The notes under the pieces were generated by a model that saw only the letters and a program-made list of their open reading frames with translations, ran no database searches and was not told where the DNA came from. From JAYUJH01 sp043765375 (lineage in GTDB: Bacteria; Pseudomonadota; Alphaproteobacteria; Rickettsiales; UBA998), in the NCBI GenBank assembly GCA_043765375.1, contig JAYUJH010000017.1:62001-126000 (forward strand): DNA of 64,000 nt, in the 5' to 3' direction. Made by a program: the position numbers and the translations under genes. Within the stretch, counting starts at the first letter, position 1. Each line of letters opens with the position of its first letter. This document shows, one piece after another, positions 7,969-17,384 of this stretch.

Positions 7969-9182
7969 TATTTAACATCTCCCAAATTAGGAGTTTTGGC
8001 ACTGTTAGAGTTACGATTAAAAGCATTAATGACATAATTTGCAATGTCATCAAGTGGCAAGATAGCATTGGCAATTCCCGCTTCTGCTACTGCTTTTGGC
8101 ATACCCCACACGACTGAACTTGCTTTATCCTGCGCTATAATCACACCTGATGCTTGAGCGAGCAATTTTGCGCCAGCCAAGCCATCATGTCCCATTCCTG
8201 TAAGCACAATCATTAACATATTTTTGCCGTATATGTCTATCAAAGCCCGCATCATTGGGTCTGCGGATGGTCTGCAATAATTCTCCATTTGATGCTGATT
8301 AATGCGCATTATAACATTATTTCCTTGCTTAATTGGAGTCATGTGATAATCTCCTGGAGCGATATAAATATGTTTTGGCTGCACCAATTCGCCATCAACT
8401 CCTTCGCTGCAACCAACGCCACTTGCTGATGCTATGTTAGTTGCTAAAATGCTTGTGAAAGTTGGGGGCATATGTTGTGTAATGAAGATGGGAACATTGG
8501 GGATATTTCCATTTAATTGTTTGAATAACTGGGCGAGTGCATGGGGCCCGCCTGTGGAAGACGCAATTGCGATTGCTTGCAGATTATTTGAATGATGGGT
8601 GTTGGAGTAACTGGTGTTTAGTTGATTATTATTTAGTTGAATGGGTAAAGATTGTGTTGTTGATATGTTGCTTTTAACGGGATTAACGCTTGAAATGTCA
8701 TTTTTTTTAAGCGTTTGTGGTAGCGGTTTTTGTGTTGATAATGTCCCTGATAACGTTGGATTTGTGCCTGAAAGTGCCATAATGCAATTGACTAAATCAC
8801 GGCTAAAACGCTTTAATTCATCTTGGCTTTTGGCGTTCTGATTTTTAGCATTCGGCATATGTATGCATTCTGATGCGCCAAGTTCCAATGCTTTCATACT
8901 GATTTCTGCGTTGGTGCTGGTGATTGATGATGCGATAATAACCTTGCTGTTGGGTGCAATTTGTAATATCTCTGGCAGTGCTGTTAAACCATCTTTGCGT
9001 GGCATGTTAATATCTAATATCACAAAATCTGGTTGCAATTCCTGAGCCATACGAACTGCATTTTGCCCATCTATTGCCGCTCCCACCACTTTGAACTGGG
9101 CAACTTCGCTTAAAATACGGTTAATAATTCCACGAATAATGATGGAATCATCAACGATTAATATAGTTATTGGCTGTTGCAT
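7968..9182 (-). CDS. cheB: Chemotaxis response regulator/methylesterase CheB
   Basis: Removes methyl groups from, and deamidates, chemoreceptors when phosphorylated by CheA. An N-terminal receiver (about residues 1-125) has acidic residues D11-D12 and phospho-acceptor D57 in VILDINMP. A polar, Asn/Ser/Thr-rich linker runs over about residues 140-200. The C-terminal esterase has the catalytic triad visible: Ser209 in ASSTGGPHAL, His237 in ITQHMPP and Asp333 in GMGHDGLAG. The protein is 404 residues, somewhat longer than the E. coli form because of the linker. It lies between cheY (25 bases upstream) and cheR (1-base overlap). Confidence 0.97.
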   Translation of the reverse strand: MQQPITILIVDDSIIIRGIINRILSEVAQFKVVGAAIDGQNAVRMAQELQPDFVILDINMPRKDGLTALPEILQIAPNSKVIIASSITSTNAEISMKALELGASECIHMPNAKNQNAKSQDELKRFSRDLVNCIMALSGTNPTLSGTLSTQKPLPQTLKKNDISSVNPVKSNISTTQSLPIQLNNNQLNTSYSNTHHSNNLQAIAIASSTGGPHALAQLFKQLNGNIPNVPIFITQHMPPTFTSILATNIASASGVGCSEGVDGELVQPKHIYIAPGDYHMTPIKQGNNVIMRINQHQMENYCRPSADPMMRALIDIYGKNMLMIVLTGMGHDGLAGAKLLAQASGVIIAQDKASSVVWGMPKAVAEAGIANAILPLDDIANYVINAFNRNSNSAKTPNLGDVK

Positions 9183-9207
9183 TATTTCTCACTACTTACA
9201 ATTTTTT

Positions 9208-9606
9208 TCAGATTAAGCCGAGCAATTCTAATTTGTTGCGAATTATTTCACCAGTGAATGGTTTGGTGATATATTCATTTGCACCAGCCAAAAATGCTTG
9301 TTGAATATGTTCAACATTTTTCTCTGATGTGCAGATAATAGCGATTATTTCTTTGGTTTGTTTAGGGTTTTGTGACTGAAAATCCCCCCTAATCCATTTG
9401 AGCAACTCAATTCCTGTTAAGTTTGGCATATTCCAATCCATAATTATTAAATCTGGAACTGATGAGTTCAAAGCTGATTGTTGCAATATTGTTTGTGCCA
9501 CTAGCCCATCTTCCGCTTCAATCACTTCAAAACCTTGTTTTTTGAGCAAAAAAGATGACATTTTTCTGATAATGCTAGAATCATCAACAATTAAACATGT
9601 TTTCAT
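9208..9606 (-). CDS. cheY: Chemotaxis response regulator CheY
   Basis: Single-domain receiver of 132 residues that would carry the CheA signal to the flagellar switch. The acidic pocket is in LIVDDSS, the acceptor is Asp57 in LIIMDWNMPN (the W after the acceptor Asp is frequent in CheY), the conserved Thr/Ser position is in IICTSEKN, and Lys is in YITKPF. It lies between cheW and cheB in the che operon, which supports CheY rather than a generic receiver. No flagellar genes are in the window. Confidence 0.93.
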   Translation of the reverse strand: MKTCLIVDDSSIIRKMSSFLLKKQGFEVIEAEDGLVAQTILQQSALNSSVPDLIIMDWNMPNLTGIELLKWIRGDFQSQNPKQTKEIIAIICTSEKNVEHIQQAFLAGANEYITKPFTGEIIRNKLELLGLI

Positions 9607-9638
9607 TTATATTCCTTGACGCTTTAAGTTAAGTTTAT

Positions 9639-10109
9639 TTATTCGCTGATGGCGAGCAAGCGTTCCACATCTAGCAAAATTAATAATTCGCTATCAAGGC
9701 GATATATTCCTGCGGATATTTCTTGCCAATTTGCTTGCATATTAACGGGAGATTTATCAATTTTGCTGAGTGGAATATTCAACACATCGCCGACAGAATC
9801 CACCATTAAGCTAAATAATTCATCACGATATTCCAGCACCACATTCATATGTTTTTGTGGTTGTGCATCAAGTGGCAAACCAAGCCTACGATACATGTTG
9901 AACACGGTGACAATGCGCCCTCGCAAATTAATTGCGCCCTCAATCACATATGGTGCAAGTGGTATTGGTGCAATGCGCTGCGCCCGAACTACATCTTGCA
10001 CCAATTTCACTGATGCGCCGAATAATTGGTTATGCACCCGCATGGTGACGAAACTTTGCAAATCATTGATGGCTGCTAGTGGTTTTTTCTCATATAAAGT
10101 TAATTCCAT
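9639..10109 (-). CDS. cheW: Chemotaxis coupling protein CheW
   Basis: Scaffold that joins the CheA kinase to chemoreceptors at the membrane array. It is a single CheW domain in 156 residues, with VTMRVHNQLFGASVKLVQDV at the start, GAINLRGRIVTVFNMYRRLGL in the middle (the conserved NLRG turn) and ILLDVERLL near the end. It lies 38 bases downstream of cheA and 32 upstream of cheY. The ribosome site aaagagag precedes the ATG. Confidence 0.96.
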   Translation of the reverse strand: MELTLYEKKPLAAINDLQSFVTMRVHNQLFGASVKLVQDVVRAQRIAPIPLAPYVIEGAINLRGRIVTVFNMYRRLGLPLDAQPQKHMNVVLEYRDELFSLMVDSVGDVLNIPLSKIDKSPVNMQANWQEISAGIYRLDSELLILLDVERLLAISE

Positions 10110-10147
10110 AATTTTTTACTCTCTTTGCAATATTTACGATATTATGT

Positions 10148-12808
10148 TTATATTGTGGCGATGGTATGTTTTTGTTTGATTGCCGAAATGGTTGCAAGCA
10201 ATTTATCCCGTTCAGTTTTCATGATATAGCCAGTCATTCCACATTCTGCTGCTTGTTGAAAAAATGCTTCATTATTTGTTCCTGTGAAGGCATAAATTGG
10301 CATATTATGCAAATGTGGCCTTGCTCTGATGGCGGTTGCTAACTCAAAACCATTCATATTTGGCATATCAATATCAGTGATTACCACATCAAAAATATTT
10401 TTATCCAAAATGCGCAGTGCATCAACTCCGTCCACCGCAGCGGTGACTTTTAAGCCAACTTCAGTTAAAAATGGAATGGTTAAGTTGCGAAAAAACATGC
10501 TATCTTCAACCAACAGAACTTTGGTTTGTTGCGCTTGTTCTCTCTCCATAATGTTCATGCTGGAGGCTTTTTGCAAAATATTGCCGAGCAACTTGCCGAC
10601 GTCAAGCACATCAGTTGAATGACCATGCAGCACCATGCTTCCATGATAAACACTATCATTATCACTCAAATGAACGATTGGTTCAGCAGCGATGATGTCA
10701 CTAATTTCATTAACGATTAACCCTACTGTTTTACCATCATAACTAAATACGATTACCTCACACTCGCCTTCTTCGGGTATTTTGTGGCAAGGGGTGGTGG
10801 TAAGACGCATTAATGCACCACGATATTGCACAACTGGTTTTCCGCTGGAATATTCAATATCTGATACATTAATTTGTTCTAACCTTGAAACAAGCTCTAA
10901 CGCCACCGCTTTTGGGGTGGAATCATCAGTGAGAAATAATAAAAAATTGATTTGTGCCTGTTGTGATTTGCTTAAATCTTGACGTTGCGTAATGGATTCT
11001 AACTCAACTTCGGTGGTTTTTGAAATACCGTTTGGATCTAATATCATAATAACACTGCCATCACCAAGGACTGTATTGCCTGAATATATGGGTATATGAC
11101 GCAAGCAACGTGAAACTGGTTTAACCACGATTTCTTCCGTATCATGAATGGAATCCACGATTAAACCAAACTCGCTGCCTCCAACTTTGCACACAACAAT
11201 GAATGTTTCATCATAATTGACTGGTTGATTATCATTAATTTTTAACACATTTTTCAATGATATTAATGGAAGTAATTTATCACGCAATCTTAGAACTGGC
11301 GCACGATTAATCACTTCCACACGATAATTGCTATCAATTTCTGTTTTGACTAACTCCAGCACATTAATCTGGGGAATGGCGAAAGTTTGCCTGCATACTT
11401 CCACAATTAGCACTGATACAATCGCAAGCGTTAAGGGGATTTTGATATGAAAAGTTGAACCTCGCCCTGAAACTGATTCCAGCTCCACTGTGCCACCAAT
11501 TTTTTCAATATTAGTGCGCACCACGTCCATACCAACGCCACGCCCTGAAACGCTAGTGATTTTTTCAGCGGTTGAAAACCCTGCTTTGAAGATGAATTGA
11601 ACAATTTGATTGTCAGTCATGGATTCTAATTCTTCTGCGGTGGTTATGCCATTTTCTAGTGCTTTTTCTTTAACTCGGGCGAGATTAACACCTCTTCCAT
11701 CATCAGAGAGTTGAATTATGATATGTCCACCTTCATGATATGCACTCAGAGTTACTGTTCCAACCATCGGTTTATTGGCGGCGAGGCGTGCCTCTGGCGT
11801 TTCTAAGCCATGGTCGCATGAATTGCGCACCATATGGGTTAATGGGTCTTTAATCATCTCCAATAATTGACGGTCAAGCTCGGTTTCTGCACCAACCATT
11901 TTGAGGTCAATCTTTTTGTTTAATTCCATCGCAAGGTCACGAATGAGCCTTGGAAACTTCGCCCAAGCATTGCTGATTGGCTGCATACGAGTTTTCATCA
12001 CACCTTCTTGCAATTCAGTGGTGATATGGCTTAAATGCTGAAGTGGTGCGGTAAACTCATCATTATTCTTGGAGCGGGCAAGTTGCAATAACTGGTTGCG
12101 TGTTAGGACTAGTTCGCCAACCATTTGCATTAAGTTTTCTAGCACACTCAAATTAACACGGATAGTTTGGTTTGCCATTGAGCTGTTATTGCCGTTATTC
12201 TCCGTATCTGCGTTTTTAGCATCATGTTGATGTTGCTTAACAATCTCATGATTAAGCCCCTGTTTGATTGCCTCTGTTTGCAATTCTTCAGGGAGGGTTT
12301 GAGTTGTTGCAACTTGTGTTGTTGTGGTGATATTTGCAAAAATATCATCATGTTGATTAGCATCGTGTTTATTGTTGGTAGTTGAAATAATTGAATTATT
12401 AATATTCAAATTACCATTAGCCAAATTACCATTAGATTCTGCAAAATTATTAAGTAGATTAATCAGTTCTTCGTCATCACCTGTTGGTTCACTGCCATGT
12501 TGTGCGAGGTGATCCATAATTAATTTGATGCGGTCAAGTGATTGCAAAATCATGGAAATTGAAGTTGGATTGACTGCAATATGACGCTCGCGGACTTTAT
12601 CCAACACATTTTCACCAGCATGAGCAACGCTTGCAAGGCGTGGCAACCCCAAAAATCCACAAGTTCCTTTGATGGTATGCACGAGGCGAAAAATATTGCC
12701 AATTCCCTCTTTATCATCGGGATTTTGCTCTAATTTCACCAATTCAGAATCAAGCATTCCTAGGCTTTCAGATGTTTCAGCGATAAACTCGGCGATTAAA
12801 TCGTCCAC
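10148..12808 (-). CDS. cheA: Hybrid chemotaxis kinase CheA with C-terminal receiver domain
   Basis: Histidine kinase of the chemotaxis array, 886 residues, larger than the classic form. In order: HPt domain with phospho-His44 in RLVHTIKGTCGFLGL; a long Asn/Gln/Thr-rich linker (about 130-205) in place of a clear P2 domain; a dimerisation helix pair; a HATPase domain with N box HMVRNSCDHGLE, G1 DDGRGVN and G2 GRGVGMDVV; a CheW-like P5 domain; a second degenerate CheW-like segment (about 620-755); and a receiver from about 760 with acceptor Asp812 in ITDIDMP. The start is GTG at 12808, preceded by aggggactatc. The fused receiver could act as a phosphate sink or a second output. Confidence 0.95.
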   Translation of the reverse strand: MDDLIAEFIAETSESLGMLDSELVKLEQNPDDKEGIGNIFRLVHTIKGTCGFLGLPRLASVAHAGENVLDKVRERHIAVNPTSISMILQSLDRIKLIMDHLAQHGSEPTGDDEELINLLNNFAESNGNLANGNLNINNSIISTTNNKHDANQHDDIFANITTTTQVATTQTLPEELQTEAIKQGLNHEIVKQHQHDAKNADTENNGNNSSMANQTIRVNLSVLENLMQMVGELVLTRNQLLQLARSKNNDEFTAPLQHLSHITTELQEGVMKTRMQPISNAWAKFPRLIRDLAMELNKKIDLKMVGAETELDRQLLEMIKDPLTHMVRNSCDHGLETPEARLAANKPMVGTVTLSAYHEGGHIIIQLSDDGRGVNLARVKEKALENGITTAEELESMTDNQIVQFIFKAGFSTAEKITSVSGRGVGMDVVRTNIEKIGGTVELESVSGRGSTFHIKIPLTLAIVSVLIVEVCRQTFAIPQINVLELVKTEIDSNYRVEVINRAPVLRLRDKLLPLISLKNVLKINDNQPVNYDETFIVVCKVGGSEFGLIVDSIHDTEEIVVKPVSRCLRHIPIYSGNTVLGDGSVIMILDPNGISKTTEVELESITQRQDLSKSQQAQINFLLFLTDDSTPKAVALELVSRLEQINVSDIEYSSGKPVVQYRGALMRLTTTPCHKIPEEGECEVIVFSYDGKTVGLIVNEISDIIAAEPIVHLSDNDSVYHGSMVLHGHSTDVLDVGKLLGNILQKASSMNIMEREQAQQTKVLLVEDSMFFRNLTIPFLTEVGLKVTAAVDGVDALRILDKNIFDVVITDIDMPNMNGFELATAIRARPHLHNMPIYAFTGTNNEAFFQQAAECGMTGYIMKTERDKLLATISAIKQKHTIATI

Positions 12809-12842
12809 GATAGTCCCCTATATTCACTTATATTATATTCAC

Positions 12843-13472
12843 TTATATTGCCAAAACATAATGTAATTCCAACACATCACTGCTTAAATTGAACTTTAAC
12901 ATTCCATGTTGTTTGGCGATTAACATTTTGGTATAAACTACTTGCACATTGCTAGTATCCGCTGCGTGGATATTTTCGTCACGCAAAATACTTTGCACAT
13001 TTTCATGCAAAATAACGTGAGTGCCAACTGCTTTGATTTGCAATTCGTTGTTGCTTTCAAAGCTGATTATCACTAATCCGCCTCGCACCAAACTTGCTGC
13101 GGCAATTAATATTAAGTTGCAGGCAATTCGCAATGCTTCAGGTGGGATATTAACGATTTTTGTGTGAAATGTGTCATGCCATTCAAGTCGCACTTTGCTT
13201 TGTGCATAAAAACTTTCTGCTAGCGATTTTTTATCATCTAAATTGACGGATTCTTGCTCTTTTTGCATTCCATAAAGATAGCGATAAAACTGGATTCTGG
13301 AAATTGCTTGGCTTGAGCTATCTGTAATCAAAGAGATTGCCTCTTTCTCCATACCATCAGCTTCTTGCAAAAACTCAATGCCATTGTTAATTGCGCCTAT
13401 TGGCCCAACAATATCGTGACATAATTTGGTGATTAATAATTGCGAGAGTTGTATTGCGGAAGTTTCAATCAT
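12843..13472 (-). CDS. chpT: ChpT-like histidine phosphotransferase
   Basis: Dimeric phosphotransferase that in Caulobacter-type systems passes phosphate from CckA to CtrA and CpdR. It is 209 residues long. The phospho-accepting His19 is in LCHDIVGPIGAINNGIEFL, matching the family's H-D-(I/L)-x-x-P pattern. The rest resembles a degenerate HATPase fold without intact ATP-binding boxes, which separates it from a kinase. It is the first gene of the che operon, 34 bases before cheA, a linkage that suggests the CtrA pathway and chemotaxis are expressed together. CckA, CtrA and CpdR are not in the window. Confidence 0.88.
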   Translation of the reverse strand: MIETSAIQLSQLLITKLCHDIVGPIGAINNGIEFLQEADGMEKEAISLITDSSSQAISRIQFYRYLYGMQKEQESVNLDDKKSLAESFYAQSKVRLEWHDTFHTKIVNIPPEALRIACNLILIAAASLVRGGLVIISFESNNELQIKAVGTHVILHENVQSILRDENIHAADTSNVQVVYTKMLIAKQHGMLKFNLSSDVLELHYVLAI

Positions 13473-13551
13473 ATTTAATATGTAGCCGCAAAACCATAAA
13501 TATTTAGTAAATATTACAATTTTTATTTTTTAGGTTTGGTTTTATTAGTGC

Positions 13552-14661
13552 TTATGAGCCATAATCCTCTGACATCATTTCAGACAAGCGGGAGGCGGTG
13601 CGGGCGAATTCAAATCCACCACTGCCTTGATTATTGCCATCACGATGCAGATATTGCGGCATAGCGGCTGCTGTGGCGTATAAAACCGCTTTTGCTTCAT
13701 ATAGCACATCAATCAAAGTGATAAATCGCAAGGATTCATTGCGAGAACCAGCCCCTAAAAGCGGAATATTTTCAATGAAAAAATAGCGAAAAATTGTGGT
13801 TAATTGTAGATAATCAACCGCACCAAGTGGTTTGTCACATAAATCATTAAAATGAAACCAAGCAGCATTGCCAGCGCATAATGGCACATGTAATATATGT
13901 CCTTGCACCGAAATATCTAGCGGTTTTGGCATTTGATGATTGCCCAAAAGAGCAGAATGTTGCACAAATTGTTGATATAATATTTTGCGAGAATGAGCAT
14001 TATGCGGGGCATTATAGCGTTGCATCAGTGCAAGCTCCCTGCCTTGACGATAATCATTATTTGCTTTAATTTCCATCACGTCCAAGTTTTGCTCAATTAA
14101 AGCTATAAATGGCAAGAACTTATCCCGTTGCAATCCATGCAAATATAAATCACTCGGTTTGCGGTTTGAAGTGAAAACCACCATGATATCACGATCTATA
14201 ATCTCAAAAAATAAACGTGATAAAATCATCGCATCAGCAATATCTTTGACTTGTAATTCATCAAAACATAGCAATTTGAAATCATTGCATAAATCTGCTA
14301 CCACGTGCAATAATGGGTCATTAACCCCTAATTGCCGTTTTTTGAAAATGCTTGCATGAATCTCCAACATGAAACTATGAAAATGAACACGGCGTTTTTG
14401 CGTAATTGGGGTGCTGTTGTAAAATATATCCATCAACATGGATTTGCCTCTACCAACTCCGCCCCATAAATATAAGCCTCGCATACGTTTTTTTTCATCA
14501 GCTCGCCCAAATATGCGCCCAAATATGGTGGTTGGTTGCAAATTATTCAATGATTCATAGCGCAATTCTAGCGCATTAATCACTTCCGCTTGTGCCGTAT
14601 CGGGCGTAATTTCGCAGCGTTCAACTAGTTGGTTATATTTGGATAATGGAGATAATTGCAT
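13552..14661 (-). CDS. zapE: Cell division protein ZapE / AFG1-like ATPase
   Basis: P-loop ATPase of the AFG1/ZapE family. In E. coli it associates with the Z-ring under stress, and in mitochondria the homologue works in protein quality control. It is 369 residues long. Walker A is GGVGRGKSMLMDIF (about residue 67), followed by HFHSFMLEIH, and Walker B is LLCFDELQVKDIADAMIL. The sensor-region VFTSNRKPSDLYLHGLQRDKF and C-terminal GGSRNESLRF-like stretch (here GAGSRNESLRFITLID) fit the family. It is divergent from rpoH, and the 199-base gap between them contains palindromic repeat copy A. Confidence 0.93.
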   Translation of the reverse strand: MQLSPLSKYNQLVERCEITPDTAQAEVINALELRYESLNNLQPTTIFGRIFGRADEKKRMRGLYLWGGVGRGKSMLMDIFYNSTPITQKRRVHFHSFMLEIHASIFKKRQLGVNDPLLHVVADLCNDFKLLCFDELQVKDIADAMILSRLFFEIIDRDIMVVFTSNRKPSDLYLHGLQRDKFLPFIALIEQNLDVMEIKANNDYRQGRELALMQRYNAPHNAHSRKILYQQFVQHSALLGNHQMPKPLDISVQGHILHVPLCAGNAAWFHFNDLCDKPLGAVDYLQLTTIFRYFFIENIPLLGAGSRNESLRFITLIDVLYEAKAVLYATAAAMPQYLHRDGNNQGSGGFEFARTASRLSEMMSEDYGS

Positions 14662-14728
14662 GATTAATTACAATCATATTAAACTTTATTGAATAATGCA
14701 AAATATATTGTAGTAAAGGTGATTTTAT

Positions 14729-14815
14729 GTTAAGTTGCACTGTGTTTTCTACTGTTACTTGCTGCAAATCGCTTTTTCACTTGCGCACCAGCGAAATCAT
14801 AACATAACCTAAATT
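14729..14815 (-). repeat. Interspersed palindromic repeat, copy A
   Basis: About 87 bases in the zapE-rpoH divergent gap. Its reverse complement aligns with copy B at 43530-43686: both have ATGATTTCGCTG(G/A)TGCGC near one end and GATTTGCAGCAAG(T/C)AACAG then TAGAAA near the other. Copy A lacks an extra segment of about 65 bases present in copy B. The two ends are also imperfect inverted repeats of each other, so the element can fold. It lies immediately before the rpoH 5' region. Confidence 0.8.
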
Positions 14816-14860
14816 AAAAATAAGATTTAATGATTTTTATATCAGAGGATTATCGTTACT

Positions 14861-15733
14861 ATGAACTCAAAAGCATTGACGCATTTTCTGCCCGAAAGCG
14901 ATGGTGGGCTTGGTGCGTATCTTAATGAAATAAAACAATTTCCCGTGCTTGAGGAAGAAGAAGAATATATGCTCGCCAAAAGCTGGGCAGAACATGGTGA
15001 TTATGATGCAGCGCATAAGTTGATAACCAGTCATTTGCGCCTTGTTGCTAAAATCGCTAGTGGGTATCGTGGCTATGGATTGCCGCATATGGATTTAATC
15101 GCTGAGGGAAATATTGGGTTGATTCAAGCGGTGAAAAAGTTTGATCCAGAGCTTGGTTTTCGCCTTTCAACTTATGCAATGTGGTGGATTAAGGCATCTA
15201 TGCAAGAATTTGTGTTGCGATCATGGTCGCTGGTGAAAATGGGGACAAGTGCATCACAGAAAAAACTATTTTTCAATTTGCGCAAAATTAAACGCCAAAT
15301 TGATGCAACTGAACATAATTTAACACCTGATGAACTGACTTACATCTCTAATGAACTTGGGGTGAATGAGCGTGATATTTTAGAAATGAATATGCGCATG
15401 GGAGCGAATGATCAGTTCCTCAACCAGCGAATTGGCGATGATGATAATAATGAATGGATTGACGTGTTGGAAGATGAAACTTCCAATCAAGAGTTAGTGT
15501 TGGAGGATAAGCAAGAGGCGGAGCATCGCAAATCTATCCTAAATCGGGCGATGAGTGCATTAAATGAGCGAGAGCAGGGTATTATTAAAATGCGCAGATT
15601 GAGTGATGTGCCATGCACTTTGGAGGAGTTGAGCCAGAAATATAGCATTTCACGGGAGCGGGTGCGCCAGATTGAAACTCGGGCGATGGAGAAACTCTCA
15701 AGCCTGATGCTGGAACATAAGCCTAGAATGTAA
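14861..15733 (+). CDS. rpoH: Heat-shock sigma factor RpoH (sigma-32)
   Basis: Directs RNA polymerase to heat-shock promoters. It is 290 residues long. Region 2 is complete, with HLRLVAKIASGYRGYGLPH, DLIAEGNIGLIQAVKKFDP and FSTYA-type LSTYAMWWIKASMQEFVLRSW. The RpoH box QKKLFFNLR (about residue 140) distinguishes it from RpoD and RpoS. Region 4 ends with CTLEELSQKYSISRERVRQIETRAMEKL. The ATG is preceded by agagga. Its 5' region begins where palindromic repeat copy A ends, so that element could affect its expression. The likely protease regulator Lon is encoded at 54112, away from this locus. Confidence 0.97.
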   Translation: MNSKALTHFLPESDGGLGAYLNEIKQFPVLEEEEEYMLAKSWAEHGDYDAAHKLITSHLRLVAKIASGYRGYGLPHMDLIAEGNIGLIQAVKKFDPELGFRLSTYAMWWIKASMQEFVLRSWSLVKMGTSASQKKLFFNLRKIKRQIDATEHNLTPDELTYISNELGVNERDILEMNMRMGANDQFLNQRIGDDDNNEWIDVLEDETSNQELVLEDKQEAEHRKSILNRAMSALNEREQGIIKMRRLSDVPCTLEELSQKYSISRERVRQIETRAMEKLSSLMLEHKPRM

Positions 15734-15758
15734 TAATATTAAAAAGGAAATTATTTTT

Positions 15759-17384
15759 ATGAAGACCCAATCAAATGAGCCAACAATATCAAACATTACA
15801 AAATCTTTTCATCAGCCTGAAAATCAAAGCAAAAAATATGACATTTTATTTGCCAATATAGATGAAGGAAGAATAAAGCTCCCTAGATTTCAACGAGATT
15901 TTGTTTGGAAAAAGGATCAGGCTGCAAATTTAATTGACTCAATTGTAAAAGGCTTTCCAATAGGAACTTTTATATTTTGGAGAACTAAGGAAAATTTAAG
16001 TTCCGTGAAAAACATTGGAAATGCACCTATTCCAGAAACTCCAAATGGTGATTATGCCAATTATATTTTAGATGGTCAACAAAGAATAACTACTCTTTAT
16101 GCGGTTCGTAAAGGAATTATAATCGGGAAAGTAGACTATAAAAATGTTTTTATAAATCTTGAAATTGAACCCAATAATCTTGATGAAAAAATATGTGTTG
16201 AAAAAAAAGAAGATGGAAAACGATATATATCCGTTTATCACTTACTTAATAGCAAAACCACAGAAATATACAAAGAGTTTGTAGATGATGAAATTAGAGA
16301 GAAAATAGAGCATTACAAGAATAAAATAATTACTTATGATTTTTCAACAATATTAATTGATGACTATCCCATTGAGGTTGCTTGTGAAATATTTTCACGA
16401 ATTAATACAGGTGGAAAAATATTAACCATATTTGAAATTATGGTTGCTAAAACATACGAAGATGAAACTTTTGATTTGTTAAAAAAATATGAGCAATTGT
16501 TGAAATCGTTAGAAAAACAAAATTTTGACACCATTCCAAAAGAAGTTATTTTGAAATGCGTATCTGCCATATTAACTGATGGAGTTAAAGGGAAGGATAT
16601 TCTTAATATAGAGCGGGAAGAGTTTATTAATACATGGCAACCCATGACAAAAGCATTATATTCAGCTGTAGAATTTGTTCGGGATAATTTGAAAATTAAG
16701 GTATCTAAATTATTGCCATATCCTGCCATATTAGTTGCGCTTACATACTTTTTTCATGAGAACAACAAATCAACGCCCGAGCAACATAAAAAACTTGAGC
16801 AATTTTTCTATTGGGTTGGGTTAACTAAACGATATCAATCTTCATCGGATACTAAAATTATAGAAGATATTAAAAAAATGAATAAAATTATCGCCAATGA
16901 AAAGATGGATTATATTGCCTCAGACCTGCAGGTGAATATTGAGCTGATTAAGAATAAATTTTCTCCAGGTAATGCAGATTGCAAAGCAATATTATGCTTG
17001 CTTTATTCGCTGAACCCAAAATCTTTTTGTGGTGATAAAGACGTTAATTTAGATAATAGTAACTTAAAAAACTCATCTAGTAAAAATTATCATCATTTTT
17101 TCCCTATAGATTATATCAAAAAAGCCCATAAAGAATTAAATCCAAATGTAATTGCCAACATAACTATTCTTGATGCAGAATGTAATCAAAAAATTGGCAG
17201 AAAACCTCCTAGTAAATATTTAGAAATACCTAATTTTAATAAAAATGCGTTAAAAACTCATTTAATAAAAGATACATTAGAGTATGGACTAAGTGGAACT
17301 GATGATTATGAAAAGTTCATTGCAAAGAGAGCTGAGAGGATTGCGCTAGAGTTGGATAAAAAGTTAAATCCAGTAATGCAATGA
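15759..17384 (+). CDS. DUF262 (GmrS/ParB-like) protein with C-terminal HNH-like region
   Basis: A 541-residue protein with the DUF262 signature: LPRFQRDFVWKKDQ (about 46), GFPIGTFIFWR, ILDGQQRITTLYAV (about 104) and IFSRINTGG (about 208). DUF262 is the nucleotide-hydrolysing half of GmrSD-type IV restriction systems, which attack modified phage DNA. The C-terminus has HHFFPIDYIKK (about 449), which could be a degenerate DUF1524-like HNH site, but the nuclease assignment is weak. The gene is visibly more A/T-rich than its neighbours, which suggests acquisition. A good ribosome site (aaaagga) precedes the ATG. Its TGA overlaps the murG ATG by four bases. The actual function here is unproven. 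Confidence 0.8.
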   Translation: MKTQSNEPTISNITKSFHQPENQSKKYDILFANIDEGRIKLPRFQRDFVWKKDQAANLIDSIVKGFPIGTFIFWRTKENLSSVKNIGNAPIPETPNGDYANYILDGQQRITTLYAVRKGIIIGKVDYKNVFINLEIEPNNLDEKICVEKKEDGKRYISVYHLLNSKTTEIYKEFVDDEIREKIEHYKNKIITYDFSTILIDDYPIEVACEIFSRINTGGKILTIFEIMVAKTYEDETFDLLKKYEQLLKSLEKQNFDTIPKEVILKCVSAILTDGVKGKDILNIEREEFINTWQPMTKALYSAVEFVRDNLKIKVSKLLPYPAILVALTYFFHENNKSTPEQHKKLEQFFYWVGLTKRYQSSSDTKIIEDIKKMNKIIANEKMDYIASDLQVNIELIKNKFSPGNADCKAILCLLYSLNPKSFCGDKDVNLDNSNLKNSSSKNYHHFFPIDYIKKAHKELNPNVIANITILDAECNQKIGRKPPSKYLEIPNFNKNALKTHLIKDTLEYGLSGTDDYEKFIAKRAERIALELDKKLNPVMQ

